Origin: Nitrospinae bacterium RIFCSPLOWO2_12_FULL_45_22
GTDB lineage: Bacteria > 2-12-FULL-45-22
Reading direction: 5' to 3'
Assembly: GCA_001803565.1 (NCBI GenBank)
Contig: MHDQ01000251.1
Coordinates: forward strand, 1-25,164
Length of the DNA: 25,164 nucleotides
This document shows positions 1 to 7,354 of the stretch, piece by piece; position 1 is the stretch's first letter, and each line of letters opens with the position of its first letter. Under the pieces are notes generated by a model. The model saw only the letters and a list, made by a program, of their open reading frames with translations, did not search any database and had not been told where the DNA came from. A program made the position numbers and the translations under genes.

Positions 1-1194
1 CCTTTGTCGGAATTATTCAAGCAAGGCAAGCAAGAGGACCCAGCGGAATTTGGACGCACAGTAGACCATACCTTTCATACAATAGCGGTTCTTAACCAGA
101 TATCTCAACAGTGCTTTACTGAAAGCGGGTTGAATCAGGATGAACTACAACCGGTATACACTTTAACCGACTCTATGACGAGTAACAGTCCTTTAATTAT
201 GCCCCTGATACTATGGCTGCATGATATAGGCAAGATACGGGATAAACGTCACCACACGGAAAAGGGTGCCGAACTACTTTCCTCAATGGAATTAATGAAG
301 GGCTGGGGGATGGATCAGGCATTGGTCTTGCTGATTACCAAAGTAATCCAATATCATCTGCTGGTAGGAACTTTGTATTCGGGAGAGATATCCTATTTAT
401 CGTTTCGGATCATGATCGAGGACCATGAATTTATTCCTATCTTACAAGATTCCAGGCTGCGGGAGTTATTTATTGATGCCTTAATCCTCTTCACGATGAT
501 TGATATCTGGGGTTATCCCTATAATTCTCAAGCCATTTCGGCGGCCATGATCAGAAATTATCTCAGTATTGCCCAAGAGTTGCGTTATGTTTTAGGACGG
601 GGCGAGGATAAAAAGGAAACTAATGGCCGGTTGGTAAGTATTGCTCAACAATCAACAGACTGGAGGCTGGCCTGCTATCTCAGGGCCTTTTCTCATCTGG
701 GCACCAAACCTTATCTGACGCCCGAGTTCTATCAGGAGAAATTGATTCAGGGGGCAGGCGTATTTTTGGGCACATCCCTGAGCCGTAATGCCTGGTTGGT
801 TTTTAAAAATGAGCGCCTGGATAAGTTCTATCAAATTCAGTTTAAATATGCCCTGGGGCTGCTATGTCTTCTTTCCTTTGAAAGCTTAGAAAATTTTCGC
901 CAGGGCTGTATCCCTGAAACCCAGGTGAATCCCAATCTATTTAAGCTTTTGGTCCTTTTAAACGATATACTAAAAACCCAGGAAAGGGTCTATGGCTTAC
1001 CGGGAGATTGCCTCTGGGAGGTCTATTTTACTGGTACCCCCATCTGGACCCGTAAGTCTAATATTTTTGAGCAGCTCAATAGGCCTGGAATCCTGGAAGA
1101 AATAGTGTCCCAGGCCAAGATAAAGGGAGGGGAGAACCACTTGGCCTGGTCCTTTTATTTAGATTTCCAACCTTATTGGAAATTCGCTGACTAA
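1..1194 (+). CDS. HD-domain protein, 5' end cut by window
   Basis: The frame is open from the first base and ends at TAA 1192-1194, so the gene probably begins upstream; a TTG at position 4 is only the first possible start inside the window. About 396 residues are visible. A metal-binding HD doublet sits near residues 73-74 (LHDIGKIRD), preceded by a His-rich DHTFH segment near 21-25 and followed by HH near 83-84, YHLL near 116-119 and a downstream helix with D166. This His/HD/His/Asp spacing fits the HD phosphohydrolase superfamily, and the second half of the motif resembles the HD domain of GlnD-type regulators. The C-terminal half is not recognised. It faces the next two genes tail-to-tail. 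HD fold is fairly sure; substrate and role are unknown. Confidence 0.7.
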   Translation, partial: PLSELFKQGKQEDPAEFGRTVDHTFHTIAVLNQISQQCFTESGLNQDELQPVYTLTDSMTSNSPLIMPLILWLHDIGKIRDKRHHTEKGAELLSSMELMKGWGMDQALVLLITKVIQYHLLVGTLYSGEISYLSFRIMIEDHEFIPILQDSRLRELFIDALILFTMIDIWGYPYNSQAISAAMIRNYLSIAQELRYVLGRGEDKKETNGRLVSIAQQSTDWRLACYLRAFSHLGTKPYLTPEFYQEKLIQGAGVFLGTSLSRNAWLVFKNERLDKFYQIQFKYALGLLCLLSFESLENFRQGCIPETQVNPNLFKLLVLLNDILKTQERVYGLPGDCLWEVYFTGTPIWTRKSNIFEQLNRPGILEEIVSQAKIKGGENHLAWSFYLDFQPYWKFAD

Positions 1195-1233
1195 TCCTCA
1201 CACAAAAATTTTTTTGGGTCTGCCCTAAGGCTA

Positions 1234-1605
1234 CTATTCTTTTACCCCAAAGACCCGATGGTAGAAGACTGTATTGCACATATCATCGGTACATTTCTGC
1301 AGGGCTTCCTTGGTGATAGGATCTACCTGCATAAAGAGCTCACCATCATATGTCATCTGGACGATATGCCTACCAGCGATTTCTGGACAAGACACCCCAC
1401 AGGCTATGCCACATTCTGCAAATGCCTTCTTTAACGCATCAACATACGGAAGCTCGCACTTATCCAGGTTTTTGCATCCCTTACATATCTCTGGTTGAAG
1501 CTGGACAGCCCCTCTCTTGATCCCCTCGATGGTATTAGTAACCGTCTCGTACAACTTAGCATGTAATTCCTCCATATCTGTATCTGTGGTCTCTGTCTTT
1601 TCCAT
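1234..1605 (-). CDS. Cys-rich small protein of unknown function
   Basis: 123 residues, ATG start with a textbook AAGGAGG ribosome site just upstream. Eight cysteines stand out: C41, C44 and C50 (C-x2-C-x5-C), C65, C69 and C73 (C-x3-C-x3-C), and C105 and C110. The number and clustering suggest an Fe-S or zinc site, but the pattern matches no family I can name. There is no signal peptide or membrane segment, so it is probably cytosolic. It lies 33 bases downstream of the CoA-transferase on the same strand, so the two are probably co-transcribed; any functional link to acyl-CoA metabolism is inference from that spacing. It converges with the HD gene across a 39-base gap. Confidence 0.7.
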   Translation of the reverse strand: MEKTETTDTDMEELHAKLYETVTNTIEGIKRGAVQLQPEICKGCKNLDKCELPYVDALKKAFAECGIACGVSCPEIAGRHIVQMTYDGELFMQVDPITKEALQKCTDDMCNTVFYHRVFGVKE

Positions 1606-1638
1606 GATTTACCTCCTTGTTAATTGCTAACCAAAAGA

Positions 1639-2838
1639 CTACTCCACCACCCCGTCTCTTCGGAGTTCATTAATTTCTTCTTTACTATAGCCCAACTGGG
1701 TTAATATTTCCACAGTATGTTCCCCGGGGAGGGGGGCCAGGCTCCTGATTTTTACCGGTGTCTCTGAAAGTTTTATAGAGGTCCCTAATTGCTTAACCAC
1801 CCCTAGGTCAGGATGATTGAGCTCTAGCATCATCTGGCGGTGAAGGACCTGGGGATCAGAGAAGACTTCATCCAAATTGCGATGTACAGGTGCGGATTGG
1901 GTTTCTGGGTCACCCTGTAAAATCCGCAACCATTCATCCCGGTCTTTGGTTAAAAATATCTTCTGGACCTCGTGGTACATCTCTTCCCGCTTTGCTACAT
2001 CATACTGGTGGGAGATAAAATCTTCCCGGCCTATAACCCGGCAAAAGTTAGCCCAGTGGTGGGCTTCCATGTTGGTAGTACAAATAAACTTACCATCTTT
2101 GGTTTCCCATATTCCACTAGAAGGATTCTTTCGGTTTATTTTTGATATAACACCTTTACGAAAATATGGCTGGGAGGCCAGGCACAGCAGATCAAGGGCA
2201 CTGTCTGTCATGCTAATATCAATATATTGCCCCTTACCCGTTATATCTCTGGCCCTGAGGGCCAGTAGAATACCTACGATGGCATGGAATCCAGTAAGGA
2301 CATCGGCTACGGGAACGCCAAAAGGTTTTGGTTTCTCCCCTTCGGCTGTGCTAAGGCCTATAGCCCCGGTTACAGAAAGGGCACAGGGATCATGCCCGGG
2401 GAGATGATGATAAGGGCCATCCTGGCCATAGAGGGAAATAGAACAGTAAATAATCCGGGGATTTATCCTTTTAATAATCTCATAATCTACGCCCAGCCGC
2501 TTTACCACCCCTGGCCTGAACTCTTCCAGGAAAATATCCATCTCCTGAGCTATTTGATGGACAATAGCCTGGGCCTTTTTATTCTTAAGGTTGAGGATAA
2601 TGCTTTTCTTATTACGACTAAGGCAGTCATAGGGTCTAACTTTTGCTGGCTCATCGGTAGTAAAGACGGCCCTCCTGGTTACCCCCTGACTCAGCTCCGC
2701 CCTTCGTCCTTTCGCATCTAAAGGTTCCTCTATCCTAACAACTTCCGCACCGAAGTCTGCCAGGACCCAGGAACAAAAGGGGCCCGGCAACAACCGGGAC
2801 AGGTCTAAAACCCTGATACCTTCTAAAGGCAGTGTCAT
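1639..2838 (-). CDS. Class III CoA-transferase (CaiB/BaiF family)
   Basis: About 399 residues from the ATG at 2838. The frame stays open to another ATG at 2871, but a GGAGGG ribosome site lies a few bases upstream of 2838, which decides the start. The N terminus (PLEGIRVLDLSRLLPGPF, then LADFGAEVVRIE) is the family signature. Further family landmarks are the NKKSIILNLK segment, the FRPGVVKRLGVDYE block and a GHD motif whose Asp (about residue 150) lies where the catalytic aspartate normally falls. GVPVADVLTGFHA and GKGQYIDISMTDSALDLL complete the core. The family moves CoA between carboxylic acids or racemises 2-methylacyl-CoA. The substrate cannot be told from sequence; the neighbours give no pathway. 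Confidence 0.9.
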   Translation of the reverse strand: MTLPLEGIRVLDLSRLLPGPFCSWVLADFGAEVVRIEEPLDAKGRRAELSQGVTRRAVFTTDEPAKVRPYDCLSRNKKSIILNLKNKKAQAIVHQIAQEMDIFLEEFRPGVVKRLGVDYEIIKRINPRIIYCSISLYGQDGPYHHLPGHDPCALSVTGAIGLSTAEGEKPKPFGVPVADVLTGFHAIVGILLALRARDITGKGQYIDISMTDSALDLLCLASQPYFRKGVISKINRKNPSSGIWETKDGKFICTTNMEAHHWANFCRVIGREDFISHQYDVAKREEMYHEVQKIFLTKDRDEWLRILQGDPETQSAPVHRNLDEVFSDPQVLHRQMMLELNHPDLGVVKQLGTSIKLSETPVKIRSLAPLPGEHTVEILTQLGYSKEEINELRRDGVVE

Positions 2839-2966
2839 GCAACCTCCCTCCAATGCCCCGATTTTACACAATTTAAGTCAGGCAGGTCAAGTCTTGATTT
2901 TTGCTGAGCAAAAGTAACATTTAAAGGAAGGTCAATTATATAAACTGCAATAGTAAGTAAACAAAT

Positions 2967-2985
2967 CCCCCTTTGGTAAAGGGGG
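2967..2985 (-). terminator. Short perfect hairpin, possible terminator or dispersed repeat
   Basis: CCCCCTTT and AAAGGGGG form a perfect 8-base-pair stem with a 3-base loop, 12 bases beyond the stop of the degenerate receiver gene. Read on the minus strand it is followed by a T-containing but not pure T tract, so termination is plausible rather than strong. Sequences of this type also occur as dispersed REP-like elements in many genomes. Confidence 0.45.
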
Positions 2986-2996
2986 ACTAAGGGGGA

Positions 2997-3365
2997 TCAA
3001 TACGGCTGGTTTAAGACCTCTCTTACTAAATCCAATATCTCTTTTATACTAAAGGGTTTATAGATGCCGGCATAGAACCCTCTGTTCTTGATTTGTTGTA
3101 GGAATGGATCACCCGGGTGATCGGCTACCGCTACGATCTTCGCCCCTGGGTGAAGGCTCTTCAAAGAATCCAGGATAGGCAACCCCTCTTTTCTTAACAC
3201 CCGGCTAGCCAGAAAAACGACCCTAAAATTCTCACCCGGGGCTAGTTCTAATGCCTCTGCCCCACTCGAAACACTGGTAGTATGATAATTGCTGGCCAGC
3301 ACACGCTCCAATAAGTTCCTCATCTCTGCGGAATCATCTATAATAAGGATTCCTGGGCTTAACAC
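2997..3365 (-). CDS. Stand-alone receiver domain lacking the phospho-acceptor Asp
   Basis: 122 residues, GTG start with a modest AGAGGG ribosome site upstream. The fold is that of a CheY-like receiver: the acidic pair D10-D11 follows a hydrophobic first strand and K103 sits in the conserved KPF. Aligned with the NtrC-type protein encoded upstream (VISDIKLPGMDGL), the strand that should hold the phosphorylated Asp reads VVFLASRVLRKEGL, giving A53 in place of Asp. The usual Thr/Ser of the fourth strand is A81. It therefore should not be phosphorylated in the normal way and may act as a pseudo-receiver, binding a partner constitutively. There is no output domain. A sigma-54 promoter match lies about 370 bases upstream on the same strand. 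Confidence 0.8.
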   Translation of the reverse strand: MLSPGILIIDDSAEMRNLLERVLASNYHTTSVSSGAEALELAPGENFRVVFLASRVLRKEGLPILDSLKSLHPGAKIVAVADHPGDPFLQQIKNRGFYAGIYKPFSIKEILDLVREVLNQPY

Positions 3366-3611
3366 CTCTACCCTCTTTGATATAAAGCCTATCTCCTATA
3401 ATCCCAACCCCTGCCTGATAAGGCTTAAGCATGTAGCAACTGTTTAGCCAAATAAAGTATCCCAAATTTCGTGATTCATATTTCACCGTTACTCCTTTTC
3501 TCGGTATCCTCAGTGCCTCTGTGGCTAAAGTGGGGCGAGGCCTTTAAGTGGCTAAACTGTTACAGCAGGCATAGCTCGGTATAATTTATAAAAGAGTCTT
3601 TGGCTAGACAA

Positions 3612-3679
3612 GGAGAGGCCTTTTTCCCCTCCATTGGCATCCCCCACCTCTCTGCCAAAGGTAGAAGAAAGGCCCCTCC
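3612..3679 (-). other. Strong stem-loop in leader, candidate structured RNA
   Basis: Read on the minus strand, GGAGGGGCCTTT (3679-3668) pairs with AAAGGCCTCTCC (3623-3612) over 12 positions, including one G-U pair. An inner stem CCTTTGGCA (3661-3653) pairs with TGCCAATGG (3639-3631) with a single mismatch. On the plus strand the G-U position becomes an A-C mismatch, so the minus strand is the better RNA. The apical loop is G-rich and contains GGA. It lies 45-110 bases downstream of the start expected from the sigma-54 promoter. It matches no RNA family I recognise. Confidence 0.4.
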
Positions 3680-3733
3680 TCTTGAGGACTGCCTCAGGGT
3701 AGCCCCAGGGGGCATTGAATCGGAACCAAAAAG

Positions 3734-3751
3734 AAGCAATTTTTATGCCAA
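3734..3751 (-). promoter_or_regulatory. Candidate sigma-54 (-24/-12) promoter
   Basis: The minus strand reads TTGGCATAAAAATTGCTT. This matches the sigma-54 consensus TTGGCAC-N5-TTGCW, with GG and GC separated by exactly 10 bases; only the sixth base of the -24 element differs. Transcription would run left, starting near 3723, through the stem-loop to the degenerate receiver gene. A sigma-54 activator gene lies immediately upstream on the same strand, which is the usual arrangement for a dedicated target. Confidence 0.6.
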
Positions 3752-3786
3752 ATTATAGCGAGCGACACAAATAATTCCGCATAATT

Positions 3787-3843
3787 CTGTAGGGTAAAAG
3801 CTTGCCTTCATTTATATTATGCGAGCAAGCTCGACCACTACAG
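3787..3843. repeat. REP-like palindromic element, copy 1
   Basis: Left arm CTGTAGGGTAAAAGCTTGCC and the reverse complement of the right arm (3821-3843) agree at 14 of 20 positions around a 14-base centre. The right arm (AAGCTCGACCACTACA) is nearly identical to the right arm of the element between nuoC and nuoD (AAGCTCGACCACGACA), showing a dispersed family. Confidence 0.6.
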
Positions 3844-3874
3844 GTATTATCAGAACAGCCCTATCATAGAATAG

Positions 3875-3900
3875 GTAGTGGCAAAGCTTGCTTTGTAAAG
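3875..3900. repeat. REP-like half element, copy 2
   Basis: GTAGTGGCAAAGCTTGCTTTG matches the left arm of the nuoC-nuoD element (8789-8809) at 19 of 21 positions. It contains its own perfect 6-base-pair stem (CAAAGC, TT, GCTTTG). It sits about 130 bases upstream of the sigma-54 promoter match, where enhancer sites are normally found, but its membership of a dispersed family argues against that role. Confidence 0.55.
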
Positions 3901-4065
3901 ATTTTTTCAGGGGCAACTAATTAATCCTGTCTAAAAAGTGCCGCCGGAGTTGGTTCATTTAAGAAGGGTAGTGCGTTATAATAGTTGCAGCTAGAGGAGG
4001 GTTATAAGGTAGAATCTCGCTCTAGCTGGGATGAAGAGGGGTGCAACAATTTGATCCAGAACCGT

Positions 4066-5463
4066 TCAACTTCTGTAATCTTTAGCAGAGAGCCCATATC
4101 GGCGCATGATCCGCTGCAAGTGGGCCCTCTCTATCGCCAGGTCTTTCGCCGCCTGACTGATATTTCCACGGGTTAAACGGAGTTTTTCCTCTATGATCTT
4201 TTGATTAAATTCCTTTAATACCCAATCACGACACTCGCGGTACGGGATGTAGTTAGGGAAAGAAAGCCGCACCTCATCAGCCTCTCCTTTTTTCAAGACC
4301 GACCCCGGCAGGTCTTCTAGCCCTATGATATCTTTCTGGGAAAGGATCACCACTCGCTCTATCAGATTCTCCAATTCCCTCACATTACCCGGCCAGTGGT
4401 GGGCCATAATGGCCTCCAGGGCATTTGTAGAAAACCCTTTGACATTTTTATTATTCTCCTGATTGAATTTATTCAAGAAGTATTGGAGTAACGGAGGCAT
4501 ATCATCTTTTCTTTCCCTTAGGGGTGGTATACGGATGGGGATGACCTTCAGGCGGTAATAGAGGTCTTCCCGAAACCTCTCTTCCTGTACCGCCGTTTCT
4601 AAGTCTTGATTGGTAGCGGCTATTACCCGCACATCTATCTTTATATATTCCGTACCCCCGATTCTTCTAACTTCATGCTCCTGTAGTACCCGTAGGAGTT
4701 TTGCCTGGGTACCTAAAGGCAAATCCCCTATCTCGTCCAGAAAGACGGTGCCATGATGGGCTACCTCAAAGAGTCCCTTCTTGCTCTCATGGGCACCAGT
4801 AAAGGCCCCTTTGACATGGCCAAACAGCTCATTTTCCAGGAGGCTTTCTGGCAAAGAGCTACAATGGATAGTCATTAGGCGGTTTTCCCGCCGGGGGCTA
4901 GCGTAGTGAATAGCCCTGGCTACCAGCTCCTTGCCCGTACCACTTTCTCCAGTAACCAGGATGGTAGCATTAGTCTGCGCTACCTGGTTTATAGTAGCAA
5001 ATATATTATGCATAACCTGACTACCAATCACCATATTTCCTTGCCATGATTTTTTCGATAACTCTTGCCTCAAATAACGGTTTTCTTCTATAATTCGTTG
5101 TCGCTCTAATGCCTTAGCGACTACCAACTTGAGTTCATCGGTCCTAAAGGGCTTGGTAATATAATCGTATGCCCCGATCTTCATTGCCTCTACGGCTGAT
5201 TCTACCTTAGCATAGGCCGTTATCATGATAACCATCAGGTCAGGAGAGAGTTGTTTGGTTTTTTTCAGAAGTTCTAATCCATCCATACCAGGGAGTTTGA
5301 TATCGGAAATAACCAGGTCGAACTCCCTTTTCTCTAACTCCTCCAGTGCCTCTTCCCCACACAGGACATTAAATACCTTCAAAGATTCTTTCTCCAGTAC
5401 CCGCTTAAGCAACTGGCCCATACCCGGGTCATCATCCACCACTAATATCCGTTCTCCAGCCAT
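4066..5463 (-). CDS. NtrC-family sigma-54-dependent response regulator
   Basis: 465 residues, ATG start with GGAGAGG about ten bases upstream. The receiver (1-120) is intact, with acidic residues D10-D12, phospho-acceptor D54, T82 and K104. The AAA+ domain (about 145-380) has Walker A GESGTGKE at 172-179, the sigma-54-contacting GAFTGA loop at 219-224, Walker B FLDEIGDLP at 241-249 and the WPGNVREL sensor II motif. A Fis-type helix-turn-helix closes the protein (about 430-460, GNISQAAKDLAIERAHLQRIMRR). It activates sigma-54 RNA polymerase by ATP hydrolysis after phosphorylation. The cognate kinase gene lies just upstream, separated by 49 bases. A sigma-54 promoter match 300 bases downstream of its stop is a likely target. 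Confidence 0.95.
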   Translation of the reverse strand: MAGERILVVDDDPGMGQLLKRVLEKESLKVFNVLCGEEALEELEKREFDLVISDIKLPGMDGLELLKKTKQLSPDLMVIMITAYAKVESAVEAMKIGAYDYITKPFRTDELKLVVAKALERQRIIEENRYLRQELSKKSWQGNMVIGSQVMHNIFATINQVAQTNATILVTGESGTGKELVARAIHYASPRRENRLMTIHCSSLPESLLENELFGHVKGAFTGAHESKKGLFEVAHHGTVFLDEIGDLPLGTQAKLLRVLQEHEVRRIGGTEYIKIDVRVIAATNQDLETAVQEERFREDLYYRLKVIPIRIPPLRERKDDMPPLLQYFLNKFNQENNKNVKGFSTNALEAIMAHHWPGNVRELENLIERVVILSQKDIIGLEDLPGSVLKKGEADEVRLSFPNYIPYRECRDWVLKEFNQKIIEEKLRLTRGNISQAAKDLAIERAHLQRIMRRYGLSAKDYRS

Positions 5464-5483
5464 CCGTCTATTCCTCTCCAGGA

Positions 5484-5532
5484 GTGAACAGTAAAGAGTA
5501 ACAACTTACTGCTTACTCCTTACTGCTTACTA
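5484..5532. repeat. Heptamer-phased repeat between kinase and regulator genes
   Basis: Seven consecutive heptamers fill this stretch: three of GTRAANA type (5484-5504), then four CTTACTN units (5505-5532). The two halves are partly inverted copies and can pair. The repeat runs into the 3' end of the kinase gene, so its last codons (VSSKE and stop) come from repeat sequence. Confidence 0.65.
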
Positions 5533-7123
5533 TAGGCAGGGCGATAGTAAAGGTAGTACCCTTGCCTTCCTGGCTAGCCACAGTAATAGTTCCGTTATGT
5601 TCCTCTATGATACGATAGCTAATAGCCAATCCTAATCCCGTCCCTTCTTCGTCTTTGGTGGTGAAGAAAGGTTCAAATATCTTATCCAGTAACTGAGCTG
5701 GGATACCACATCCCGTATCGGTAATCTCTATCCTGATAGACCTATCACGCTGGCCTTCATAAGAGCCAGTGTTATCCTGAGTAGCAACGGTAAGCCCCCC
5801 GCCTTGTGGCATAGCCTGTAAGGCATTCATAATTAGATTCAAGAAGACCTGTTTCAACTGACCAGGGTCAGCTATAGTCAAGGGTAAGTTAGGCTTCAGC
5901 CTCTTATCAACGGTTATTTTCTTTTTTAGAGAGGGTTGAAAGTCTATAAAATCCAGCACCTCCTCTAATAGATGATTTATATTGACTGAAATCTTCTCCG
6001 AAGAGGGAGGGCGGGCAAAATTGAGCAGGGCCTCTATGATACTTTTACAGCGCATAGCCTCTTTCTCTATAATCCTAAGGTCTTCCCACCTGGGGTCATC
6101 CCTTTCTAATTCACTCAGAAGTACCTGGACATAGCCTAAGACGATCCCTAAAGGGGTGCTTATTTCGTGGGAAACGGCTGAGGCCAGATTGCCTATGGCA
6201 GAGAGGGTTTCAGTCCGGATCAACTTCTGGTTTAAATCCCGTAACTCGCGGGTAGCTTCTTCGACCCTTTTTCCCAGGTTTCTATTAAGGGTATCTAGCT
6301 CGTCAGCAATCCTGGTCTTTTCCTTGATAGCCTGATCTATCTGGCTCGCCATATTATTGAAAGAATCAGCTAGCTGGCCGATCTCGTCCTGACTCTTAAT
6401 CGCTACCCGAGAAGAGTAGTTTCCCGAGCTTAAGCGCTGAGTAGCCCGCACCAATTTCCCTAAGGGAGCCAGGACCATCCGGCCCATTAGTAACCGTACG
6501 ATAATTATTAAGGCCAGCAACATGATACCAAAAGAAACCGTCATACTTCTAAGCTCGTGCGAGATCAGGTTGTTGACCTCGGTCATAGAAAAATCAGTTA
6601 TTAACACTCCCAGGAGCTTCTGTTTGGGCTCATGGCAGGCATGACATGGCTCCCGGTTCTTGATAGGACTGACGCTCCGGAATACCTTCTGCCCGTTGTT
6701 ATCGGGCAAAACCGCAGTACGGCTCCTATCCCTTACCTGGTATTGATGACAGATCTGGCAACTGGGGTCTTTACCGAGGAGTTTATTTCCCAGGAACTTG
6801 TTGCTAGTAGCGAATTTTACTTCCCCAGCTTTATTTACAATCAGAATCTCACCAATGATAGGATTGTAAGAGAGGTTGCGCAAGATAGTCTGGACTTCCT
6901 GGAAGTCTTTCCGAAGCATGGCCGGTTCCAGGTTTTGTTGGATCACATAAGAGAGGTGATTGCTTAGATTTTCCATATATCTTATTAGATGCTGTCTGTG
7001 AGCCAGATATTGGAGCAGGAGGAAGAGAGAGATAGTGAGGGTCAACGTACTCACCACCCCTACCATCATCTTGAAGGGAAGGGTCTTATAAAATTTTCCT
7101 TCATGCTTCATCAAATCTATCAC
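5513..7123 (-). CDS. Membrane sensor histidine kinase with two CxxCH haem motifs
   Basis: 536 residues from a GTG at 7123; an ATG at 7109-7111 (four codons in) is an alternative, and neither has an ideal ribosome site. Membrane helices lie at about 19-41 and 192-216, flanking a periplasmic sensor of about 150 residues. This sensor holds CQICH (122-126) and CHACH (160-164), both covalent c-haem attachment motifs. A HAMP domain (208-262), a coiled linker, the phospho-acceptor H319 in SHEISTP, the N box (NLIMNALQAMP, 429-439), G1 (DTGCGIP) and G2 (GTGLGLA) follow. It should autophosphorylate and pass phosphate to the adjacent NtrC-type regulator. Haem ligation suggests redox, O2, NO or CO sensing; the ligand is inference. 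Confidence 0.93.
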   Translation of the reverse strand: MIDLMKHEGKFYKTLPFKMMVGVVSTLTLTISLFLLLQYLAHRQHLIRYMENLSNHLSYVIQQNLEPAMLRKDFQEVQTILRNLSYNPIIGEILIVNKAGEVKFATSNKFLGNKLLGKDPSCQICHQYQVRDRSRTAVLPDNNGQKVFRSVSPIKNREPCHACHEPKQKLLGVLITDFSMTEVNNLISHELRSMTVSFGIMLLALIIIVRLLMGRMVLAPLGKLVRATQRLSSGNYSSRVAIKSQDEIGQLADSFNNMASQIDQAIKEKTRIADELDTLNRNLGKRVEEATRELRDLNQKLIRTETLSAIGNLASAVSHEISTPLGIVLGYVQVLLSELERDDPRWEDLRIIEKEAMRCKSIIEALLNFARPPSSEKISVNINHLLEEVLDFIDFQPSLKKKITVDKRLKPNLPLTIADPGQLKQVFLNLIMNALQAMPQGGGLTVATQDNTGSYEGQRDRSIRIEITDTGCGIPAQLLDKIFEPFFTTKDEEGTGLGLAISYRIIEEHNGTITVASQEGKGTTFTIALPIVSSKE

Positions 7124-7159
7124 CCAAGACTATTCTATCCCTCCCGTAGCAAAAGGTCA

Positions 7160-7189
7160 ATCATAACTGTTTAGCTACGAAGCGCACAA
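7160..7189 (-). promoter_or_regulatory. Weak sigma-70-type promoter candidate for the sensor kinase
   Basis: On the minus strand TTGTGC and TATGAT are separated by 18 bases, with the -10 close to consensus and the -35 poor. It lies about 37 bases before the GTG start. AACTGTTTAGC overlaps its spacer and also occurs at 3438-3448, so a shared site is possible but unproven. Confidence 0.3.
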
Positions 7190-7201
7190 ATCAAAAAAAT
7201 T

Positions 7202-7230
7202 TTGCCGCGAGAAACAATATATGATATATT
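7202..7230 (+). promoter_or_regulatory. Sigma-70-type promoter candidate for the nuo operon
   Basis: TTGCCG and TATATT are separated by exactly 17 bases, matching TTGACA and TATAAT at 4 and 5 of 6 positions. A transcript would start near 7237 and carry a leader of about 118 bases before nuoA, which has an AAAGGA ribosome site. Confidence 0.45.
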
Positions 7231-7354
7231 ATTTCTTCTTTGAATCCTGTAGCTAAAAATTATCAACCATTGTAATATAGGGCCTGTGTAGTGTAGGGCC
7301 TAGCCCCAGTTTATACCGGCTGAGAGGTCAATTTTACTGCTAAAGGATTTACCG

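Larger units (their letters stand above)
3366..4065. other. 700-base non-coding region, structured and repeat-rich
   Basis: I find no credible gene here. It holds an imperfect 15-base inverted repeat (3436-3450 with 3549-3563, 13 of 15 matching; core TTTAGCCA), a run resembling a common dispersed repeat (around 3504-3531), a strong stem-loop (3612-3679), a C/G-rich stretch (3680-3715), a sigma-54 promoter match reading leftward (3734-3751) and two REP-like palindromic elements (3787-3843, 3875-3900). The part from about 3723 down to 3366 would be a long 5' leader, or a separate small RNA, of the degenerate receiver gene. Confidence 0.6.

Noticed and set aside
1195-1233. Bidirectional terminator between the HD gene and the Cys-rich gene
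   Set aside because: The A/T-only symmetry (AAAAATTTTT) lacks a GC stem, so it is not supportable.
3874-3896. Second sigma-54 promoter (TGGCAAAGCTTGC)
   Set aside because: GG and GC are only 8 bases apart instead of 10, and the sequence belongs to the dispersed palindromic repeat.
3985-4176. Small plus-strand gene of 63 codons
   Set aside because: It overlaps the C-terminal coding region of the sigma-54 activator, has no ribosome site and shows no recognisable motif.
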